Below are positions 56,525 through 64,000 of a stretch of DNA of 64,000 bases, in pieces. The notes below the pieces were generated by a model. That model saw nothing but the letters and a program-made list of their open reading frames with translations, had not been told where the DNA came from and ran no database searches. Made by a program: the position numbers and the translations under genes. Source of the DNA: Macrosoma leucophasiata (taxonomy: Eukaryota > Arthropoda > Insecta > Lepidoptera > Hedylidae); the NCBI GenBank assembly GCA_036365455.1, contig JAWQUS010000030.1, positions 6,696,001 through 6,760,000 of the forward strand, given 5' to 3'. The first letter of the stretch is position 1; every line of letters starts with the position of its first letter.

Positions 56525-58026
56525 TTATATTTTACTTTTATTAACGTATGACCGTGAAAGCTCTTTTATTTCATTATCATTTGTTCTTAACAAATTATCT
56601 AGATGATCTCTTCTAAGTAGATTTTTGGTCATTAACATGGAATGTTCTGGTAAATTTAACATTTCCGTAATCTTGTCCCAGACTTTACTTTGAATTTCTT
56701 CCGGCTTATAAATATAATTTATGAATCCACATTGTAATGCTTCTTCTGCGAACATTTTATAGTTAAGATAAAGCATCTCAGCAGCCTGTAATTATAAAAT
56801 TATCATGAACTTCAGCATTCCATAACATTAGCTATATAAAGAGATATAACATATCAAAATATATACATTAAATTTTGTTAAAATTATGTATGTGAAAACT
56901 ACACTTCTTTTATTTGAATTGGACCACTGTTCTGAATTTCGGTCAATAAGAAAATAAATTATCTTAAATGTATAAGTACCTTTCTTTCACCCATAATCTT
57001 TGGAAATGTATATGTAGAACATCCTTCAGCGAAGATACCTAATCTGGTAAATGGAGTAATAAAATAAGCCTGGAAACCAACAGAAAAAATATTCTATTTA
57101 ATTTAATTTAATAATTGTAAAAATATTTTATACATACTTACTATGTTACTTAAGATAAATAAAAATGAAATTAGTGTTCAAAAATCTTAAGTTCATAGTA
57201 GTCGTTTACTATTTCAGTAGTGACGTGAAATATGTGTCAAGCAAGCACTTCATCATATTAGGCGGATTATGTCCACTGCTGGATCAAAGCCTGAGGGGCT
57301 GTAATCGCCACGCTTGGCATTATGAGTATTATAATTTTACTATGCGTATTAATACTTGAAATAAATTTCATCATGCACAGCACCACTTTTGTAATGTATA
57401 TATATATATACAGCTGTTGCCCGCGGCTCCACCCGCGTGTACCTGTGGAAAATCATCAAATCATCCCATAGCATCCCACAAGAACATTTTTCGGGTTGAA
57501 AACTATCCTATGTGTTGATCCAATCGGTTCAGCAGTTTTTGCGTGAAGGAGTAACAAACAAACAAACATACAAACCTTCGCATTTATAATATTTATATAC
57601 GATACGATGTTCTGAGCGAAAAGCTTTTTGGAATCCAAAAATCATATTGCTCATGAGATTTAATATGAAAAACTATACTAAATAATCAAATTACCATAAA
57701 TGATATCTATACTCTATACACCTATACATCTTTACATCTATTTACAACTATACATATAAATAAAATTGGAGTGTCTGTTTGTAATATTAAAATAACCTCT
57801 TTTTACTAAATGCATATGTATGTATACACGGTACATATACCAAAACGAACATTTTTTGCAATTATTGTCTGTCTGTCTGTCTGTCTGGTTGGCGGGGTTA
57901 ATCTTGGGAACGGCTACACCGATTTTTACAGGACTTCCACGGGTAGGTAGCTGATGTAATAAGGAGTAACTTAGCCTACTTTTATCTCCATACATACATA
58001 CATACATACATACATACATACATACA

Positions 58027-58060
<34 letters not shown>

Positions 58061-58548
58061 CATACCTACATACAAATAAATAGAATTTGAGTGCCTCCGA
58101 TTTTGACGGGATGTATCATATTTTTTCTCACGTGGACGAAGTCGCGGGCACAGCTAGTACATAATATAGAACCTGAAATTACCTTTTCTGCTGCAAAAAC
58201 AAAGTCGAATAGAGGAAGAACTGTCGTAGCAATACCCACAGCAGGTCCATTCACAATAGCGATGAGCAGTTTTGGGAATGTGATAAAGGCTTTAATGAAA
58301 TCATGTAATACAGAGACAAATTTTTCGTAGTCCAACGAAGCTGAAAAATCATTTCCGCTGCTATAGAAATCTCCTGTACCAGTCAGTACAACCATAAATA
58401 TATTGTCATCAGTAGCAGCTTTATTGACCATATTTGTCACTCGAACATACATATCAAGATCAATGGCATTCTTTCTGTGAATTTTATTGAATCTGATTAT
58501 TTTGATTCTATCTTGATTTGTTTCAATAATAGTGTCCGAATCACTCAT
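56525..58548 (-). CDS. ECI2-like enoyl-CoA delta isomerase, copy A
   Basis: Exons 58548-58183, 57069-56980, 56785-56525; 238 residues. The family moves 3-cis or 3-trans double bonds of enoyl-CoA to 2-trans during oxidation of unsaturated fatty acids. Crotonase fold: oxyanion-hole segments FYSSGNDF (about residues 64-71) and NGPAVGIA, then FTRLGIFAEGCSTYTFP, where Glu137 aligns with the catalytic glutamate of human ECI2 (SPEGCSS). The C-terminus is SKI, a plausible variant of the peroxisomal SKL signal. The N-terminal acyl-CoA-binding domain of human ECI2 is absent. An acceptor at 58558 just before the ATG implies an upstream non-coding exon, with a donor near 58780. Intron 1 is filled by two Helitron-like repeats. 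Confidence 0.9.
57410..57592 (-). mobile_element. Helitron-like repeat, minus orientation
   Basis: CAGCTGTTGCCCGCGGCTCC at the left (the element's 3' end read backwards), CCAATCGGTTCAGCAGTTTT inside, CGCATTTATAATATTTA at the right. It lies in intron 1 of copy A. Confidence 0.6.
57757..58157 (+). mobile_element. Helitron-like repeat, family 2, with expanded TACA microsatellite
   Basis: Same start and internal blocks as 53415-53819, ending GAAGTCGCGGGCACAGCTAG. At 57987-58055 it contains about 16 tandem CATA units, an expansion of the CCATACAT found in its sister copies. Confidence 0.65.
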
Positions 58549-60169
58549 TTCTATCTTTCTGAAATAAAGACATAATAAATAAAATATAATATTTAATTTT
58601 AATCTGTAAAAGATAACAACTTTGTTCCTTCTTGGCGAAAGAATCTCATTAATAACTTTTATAAAATAACCCAAACGTGCATATAATATTGCATGTTTCG
58701 TTTCATATTTAAATTTAATTCTTTTTAAAGATAGACAGTGCACTAAATACATTTTTTTCTGAATGTATGAAATCTTATTACCTGCTTACTCTACTATTTG
58801 TCATTATTTTGTAGTTAGTAAGTGGCAACACTGTTTCTTCCTACAAACTTAACACACTTATGACATACTACATTATCCTAAATAATGTAGACATGTAGGA
58901 ACTACATTTTAATATCTAGATGTAGTTATTTATCCTACTATTCCTAGTTATTACACTATTAAATAAATGTTATTGCAGATATGTACTTCTTTAAATTTGA
59001 TTCAATTTCACAAAAAATAATTTAGCTATGCATCACACCACACAAATTCTATGACAGGAATTAAGATCGTATCTACATGTATCTGTTCATTCACTAATAA
59101 TTAAACAGGTGTTAAGGTAAAATTGCAAATAAACTCACTTTATATGTGCTGCGTAGTGTTAATTTACAAATATCTGCACGGAATGACTTATCGCAGGTAC
59201 AGAATGCTTAAAAAGTGCCAGGCAATGTCTAAAGTCCGCAACGCCATTTTGATAATTTTTTATCGGCTCAGTTAGCTCTTCTGTATTAGTCTTTTATGAT
59301 ATTACTATGATTCATACAATTTGTAAGCTTGTTACATGGAAATACGGTTCATTTTATCTAAACACAGATTTGGTTTCTGTCACTTGTTGTCCTTGTAAGG
59401 TGTACAAGTTATTAATATTGATTGAGTAGAGATTATTAATAGGTACATACATAAAACGAAGTAGATAAATAAATCTATGATAAAATCTAATCAAAAGATT
59501 GTTGAACTTTCAACACTTTCGCAAAAACAAAGTACCTAATGAGTTAACATTAACTAGCAGCCCAAGAGTATAATAATCTAGCAGCGTTGCCACATATTTT
59601 TTTGTTTGACACAATGATTATAAACATTGGTTTGACAAGTCGGGATGTCGAAACTTTTTGAGTGAAAAAAAAGCGGGATTCTCTCGTCAAAAGCGGGATA
59701 CAGTAAAAATTCTACATAATCGTTAGACGTATTTAAATATTTATCTATTTAATTGATTTTAAATTACGATTACTTGACAATATTATAGCAAAAATAACCG
59801 TAGAAATGTATTTTAACAAAAATATGATATTTGAAATCCTACCATCAGGATGATTTTATAATAATTCAACATTGGGTAGTTAGTGCACAGTATACTGAAC
59901 GTTTAAAAATTCTAGAACTGATAATATATGATTAATTCTGTAGTTTAGTGACACGTGTCTGTATGTTATTTTGATGAGCACTTTTATATCCTCCATAGAA
60001 ACTATACGCATGCCGGTGATACAGCTGGTAAGCCAAGCCCTGACCTAACACAGACATGATAATATTGTATGTATATGTTAATGTTTCTTTAATATAAAAG
60101 TCCAAGACCTTTGAATAGGAACTTAAGCGATAGTTTACAAATGCCGAAGGACCCTTTTTTTTTCGCGGG
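58549..60169. other. 5' flank of isomerase copy A and intergenic DNA
   Basis: Contains the probable non-coding first exon and promoter of copy A (about 58780-59000; a donor-like GTAATAAG near 58780 on the minus strand). The rest is AT-rich without a supported feature. Confidence 0.45.
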
Positions 60170-60355
60170 TTATACCTTGCCCTAGGCGGCGGTTGCCCAT
60201 GTAAGGTATACCTAGGCCCTAGGGGAACAGAGGTAGTGTGAGACTCATACTCACTAAAACCCTGTGTCCTTCTCAGCGCCTTGTTTTGTGCGGGGATCGA
60301 TCCTGCGACCCTTCGAATCAAACGGTCGTTTCACACCGCTGAACTAACCGGGTCG
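60170..60355 (-). mobile_element. tRNA-derived SINE, family B
   Basis: Minus strand: CGGTGTGAAACGACCGTTTG and GATTCGAAGGGTCGCAGGAT head. The head matches 31611 and 32850; the body differs and ends in an A-run (poly-T on the plus strand at 60150). Confidence 0.6.
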
Positions 60356-60956
60356 TCAATATAACTTAGATATTCTCAAAACTTCCATAAAGGTCAAAAG
60401 ACGGATAGACGGACAATAAAGGAATTTTATTGAGTGGTCTGACACTCTAAAAAGGTAAAAATATCAATGGATTCTATCAAAACTATAAGCCAATGATAAT
60501 ATTTTCCAATTTATCATTTAGAATTAGATGTATACCAAATTGGATTTGATTATGGCGTAAAAGCTAAAAGCGGTATATGTACAAGTACTAAATTTCATCA
60601 CCATTGACTCAACTTGGCAGTTGCGCTAACTTTTTTGCTTAGGCTGGAGCGCCTTTTGCGCTCGCCGATTGCCCGGTGAAGTAGACTAGTTCCGTCTCGA
60701 GATAGGCCGCCTACATATTTTATGACCCTGGATCTCTATCTCTTGCACTGCTATATCCGCCTTGCGGTGGGTGTCTTCAATCCAGTAAATAGTAAAGTAT
60801 GGTTCGACACAATATTATTAATTGGTCCTAGCGTGATGTTGTATAGTATATAACTTTCCTCGATAAATGAACTATCCAACATAACAAATTATGAAATATT
60901 TTTCTATTGAGGTGTACGAAGCCACGTGAGCTTGTGCTATATGTACGTACAGTATA

Positions 60957-61548
60957 AAACAATAAATATTGCACATCGACCTTTGGATCGAGACTTCGGC
61001 TTATTTCGCGTTTCTAGAGCGTTATCTCTTTCGCACCTTACCTGTCTGCCGTTTGTCGGGAACAGTGCCGGATTAGCCATATAGCAGGAGTAGCAAATGC
61101 TACGGGCCCCGCGCCATGGGGGGCCCCGTGCCTGTGCCCAAAAAAAAAGCAGAAATATGTAATACACCTTAGCTATTCTCAAAGGGAGCGTTGACCACTA
61201 ATTATATAGGTACCTATATTATTATGTTGCAAGTTGGCAATACCACAATACTTACAGGGGGAATCCCCTAAATTTGTTTTTGATTCCTTTTCGTAAATGT
61301 TGTTTTATTTACATCCTAAATTTCAGTAGGCAATGTAACTCTAGGGCCCCATGGTCACATTTGCTACGGGCCCCGCACCGGCTTTATCCGGCACTGGTCG
61401 GGAATATTGATCAAACTTTGACCAATACCGGACTACGGTACGGCTTACATAAGTAGTGTGTAGCAGAAATAACGCTATACGAAGCCTATAAACGAAGGAT
61501 ACTAGCCGATTATCTCTTTCATAACCTCGATGTGCAATATTTATTGTT
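60957..61548. mobile_element. older inverted-repeat element interrupted by a hAT-type MITE
   Basis: Outer arms AACAATAAATATTGCACATC (from 60958) and its exact complement ending at 61548 enclose the MITE at 61063-61396. Without it the outer unit would be about 250 bases, a normal MITE size. Confidence 0.6.
61063..61396. mobile_element. hAT-type MITE with exact 8-base target duplication
   Basis: Ends CAGTGCCGGATTAGCC and GGCTTTATCCGGCACTG, flanked on both sides by GTCGGGAA (61055-61062 and 61397-61404). GCTACGGGCCCCGC occurs in both subterminal regions, and GGGGGGCCCC inside. 334 bases, no coding capacity. Confidence 0.88.
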
Positions 61549-61699
61549 GAGCACTGTTTATAGGTACTTAGTCTAAGGTATATATATATTGTTTAGATAT
61601 AAGTCAGTTTTGATCTGTCACCTATGTCTTTTGCCGTGTTATCATTTGTGATGTAGTAATAAAAAATACTAAAACACATTAAATACTGATTAAAACCTA

Positions 61700-61846
61700 A
61701 CCCCCTTATTCATAAACGTATTTTAGCTAAAGTGTTGCTAATCTCTCCTTTGTCTTTTTCTATCCTGCACATTTGACAATGCAACTGACAAAGACAAAGC
61801 ATTCTATAGCTAAAACGTCTCTAAAGTACGTTTATGACTATGGGGT
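61700..61846. mobile_element. fold-back MITE
   Basis: CCCCCTTATTCATAAACGTA on the left, complement-like TACGTTTATGACTATGGGG on the right, with internal TTTAGCTAAAG/CTATAGCTAAAA. Confidence 0.65.
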
Positions 61847-61992
61847 CTAGTGTTTGTATAATTATGCCCTAACATTTTCAATTTACCCAATAATTTTTGT
61901 TGAATAGTTTTACCGCGTTCAATCAAACACACTCTTGAGATATGTGATTTATATATTTAATAATTATTATGTACATAGATAGGTATTCTGTT

Positions 61993-63784
61993 CTAAATTT
62001 TACTATTCCGACTCATAAGTCGTCTTCGCATAAGCTCTTTGATTTCGAATTCATTTGTTCTTAACAAATTCTCTAGGTGATCTCTTCTAAGCAGATTTTT
62101 TGTCATTAACATGGAATGTTCTGATAAATTGGATATTTCCATAATCTTATCCCAGACTTTGTCCTCAATTTCTTCTGGTTTATAAATATAATTTATGAAT
62201 CCATATGTTAATGCTTCTTCAGCGAACATTTTATAATTGAGAAATAACATCTCAGCAGCCTGCAATTATAAAATTATGGTAAGTTATAAGATTCAACACC
62301 AAGGTTAAGAAAATAAAATACCGGTTCAGGTTTGTAAAATACCGGATAAAGTTAATAACGTTTTCGCGTAAAGATTTCGTACCTACTTCCGTAGAGAACT
62401 ACAGAACGATAATCATAATAGGTAATTTCGATTCTACATAATAATATAACCAATAAAAACCGGTTAATCTACATATTAAATTATACAAATAGGTAATATT
62501 ATGTATACCTTTCTTTCACCCATTATCTTCGGAAATGTATATGTAGGGCACCCTACAGGGACAGCACCCAATTTGATAAATGGAGCAATGAAATAAGCCT
62601 GAAAAAAAAGTGCAATAATTATTTTTTTGTTTCATTTTGGAAATAATGCTACTACTGGTGCTCCAGTGCAGCTCCAGGGCGTAAGCATCACCAGATTATC
62701 TAATCTATGTGCCACCAATTGGTCAGCAAGTCAGCACACTCAGCACTGACCCCATCATTTTTATCACAGGGGCGAAACATCTTATATCTCATGGGTGACA
62801 ACTGACTTCTGGTCTCTCTTTTTTGTGTACCTAAATGTCTATAGGCTGCAGTCACTTAACATCCATTTGAACTGCTTTCTTGTTTGCCACTATCATTACC
62901 AGAGAATATGTAATAATATTATTATTAGGTACATAAAAAATAATAAGAAGAACAACATATTGGTCTGTACTGAAAAAGTAGGTAGGTAGTTAGGTACATA
63001 AAATAAAAATAGTCTTAAAAAATCCTAAATCGATAAAATGAAAATAGCTGTAAGAAAACGTAACTTCGCGCCTGTGATCCCCGAAGGGGTAGGCAGAGGT
63101 GAGGCCTCAGTAACCTAGTGGTAGCAGGTCATTACTACTCCGCTGGGGTTATGGCTTCGATTCTCGGGTCAGGGTTATCAGAGATGGAGCTGTAAAATCC
63201 TTTATCTGTGGTTCTAATGGGATTTTTTCATTTTCTGGAAATTTCCCAGTACCTCGGAGTTTGATAATGTGCTCGGTGATGTCAACAGGCTCGCTAGCTG
63301 CTATGTGGGTCAATACGAAACCGGCGAGTCGTGGATGTTTGCATGTATGTTGATTATATACATTTACCTCTGCATACCCCTTCGGGGATTACAGGCGTGA
63401 AGATACGTTAAATGTTACCTTTTCTGTTGCAAACACAAAGTCGAATAGAGGTAGGCTTGTCGTAGCAATACCCACAGCGGGTCCATTCACAATAGCTATG
63501 AGCAATTTTGGGAAAGTAATAAAGGCTTTGATGAAATCTTGTAACACGGGCAGAAGTTTGTCAGGTTCATCCGCGGCTGCGAGATCATTTCCGCTGCTAT
63601 AAAAATCTCCTGTACCAGTCAGTACGACTATAAATATATTGTCATCGATAGCAGCTTTATTTAGGATATTTGTGACTCGAACATACATATCAATATCAAT
63701 GGCATTTTTTCTGCGAATTTTATTTAATCTGATTATTTTTATTCTATCCTGATTTGTTTCCACAATTGTGTCCAAATTGCTCAT
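61993..63784 (-). CDS. ECI2-like enoyl-CoA isomerase, copy B, catalytic Glu lost
   Basis: Exons 63784-63419, 62598-62509, 62259-61993; 240 residues, TAG. It is a tandem paralogue of copy A with identical sizes for exons 1 and 2 (366 and 90) and the same phases. The oxyanion-hole segments FYSSGNDL and NGPAVGIA are intact and the C-terminus is again SKI. The catalytic segment reads IKLGAVPVGCPTYTFP: residue 137 is Val (GTA) where copy A has Glu (GAA). The reading frame and splice sites are otherwise undamaged, so this looks like a maintained but probably isomerase-dead relative. It might still bind acyl-CoA or have changed chemistry. An acceptor at 63795 just upstream of the ATG implies a further 5' exon. 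Confidence 0.88.
62656..62900. repeat. diverged family D composite repeat
   Basis: GTGCTCCAGTGCAGCTCCAG, GGCGTAAGCATCACCAGATT, and a tail GGCTGCAGTCACTTAAC like 45730-45765. In intron 1 of copy B. Confidence 0.45.
63063..63410. mobile_element. inverted-repeat element carrying a tRNA-like SINE head
   Basis: About 40-base ends, left CTGTGATCCCCGAAGGGGTA and right TACCCCTTCGGGGATTACAG, enclose a family C head (AACCTAGTGGTAGCAGGTCA, GCTTCGATTCTCGGGTCAGG, 63103-63180). The left and right ends differ at only four or five positions. In intron 1 of copy B. Confidence 0.65.
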
Positions 63785-64000
63785 TTTTATTTCTCTGAAA
63801 TTAATATGAAAGAAAAAAAATAAAGATCCGGACGAATTGAGAACCTTCTCCTTTTTTTGAGGTCGGTTAGTTACGTTTAAGGACTATTGAAATCATAGAT
63901 GTCTAACGAAGAAGATAATAAATCTATGATTAAAATACTTAAATATATCTTTAATAGACAAAAAACGAATATCTTTGTTTGAATACGATTTTTTTCTAGT

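Noticed and set aside
57987..58055. CATA run as a CRISPR-like array
   Set aside because: It is a simple tetranucleotide microsatellite without spacers, in animal DNA.

Overview
The window is nuclear DNA from an animal with small exons, large AT-rich introns and dense short transposons. Lepidoptera (a moth or butterfly) fits best. The reasons are a cecropia-type mariner, Helitron-like repeats whose 3' ends carry a GC hairpin followed by CTAG, several tRNA-headed SINE families, and insect-like orthologues. No species can be named from the sequence alone.

Layout, left to right. (1) 350-2251 (+): 3' half of a BEN-domain gene, cut by the window edge. A LINE fragment and a small two-exon coiled-coil gene (3236-3798, +) follow. 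(2) 5137-27972 (+): a Regnase/ZC3H12-type endoribonuclease gene, with a first intron over 15 kb, an alternative GC-rich first exon near 7.4 kb, and a run of decayed copies of exon 2 at 20.9-22.5 kb. (3) 29726-30759 (-): RPP38, the L7Ae-like subunit of RNase P/MRP, convergent with Regnase, with a cluster of TATCGATA sites upstream. (4) 33885-37016 (+): a complete second BEN gene whose BEN exons have the same sizes and phases as the first. (5) 37622-40452 (-): a leucine-rich-repeat protein of unknown function. (6) 42292-54081 (-): the full PRPF6 gene in 17 exons, a scaffold of the U4/U6.U5 tri-snRNP. (7) 56525-58548 and 61993-63784 (-): tandem ECI2-like enoyl-CoA isomerase genes. The second has lost the catalytic glutamate.

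The genes form no operon-like unit. Three act in RNA metabolism (mRNA decay, RNase P/MRP, splicing), two look like DNA-binding regulators and two like peroxisomal fatty-acid enzymes. They are probably neighbours by chance, apart from the two local duplications.

The most unusual content lies outside the genes: partial exon copies left to decay beside their source (Regnase exon 2, PRPF6 last exon, one PRPF6 internal exon), many perfect palindromes with very short spacers, head-to-head SINE fold-backs, and nested elements with readable 8-bp target duplications. All splice models were made by eye from GT/AG sites, phase continuity and protein similarity. No alignment or RNA data were available.
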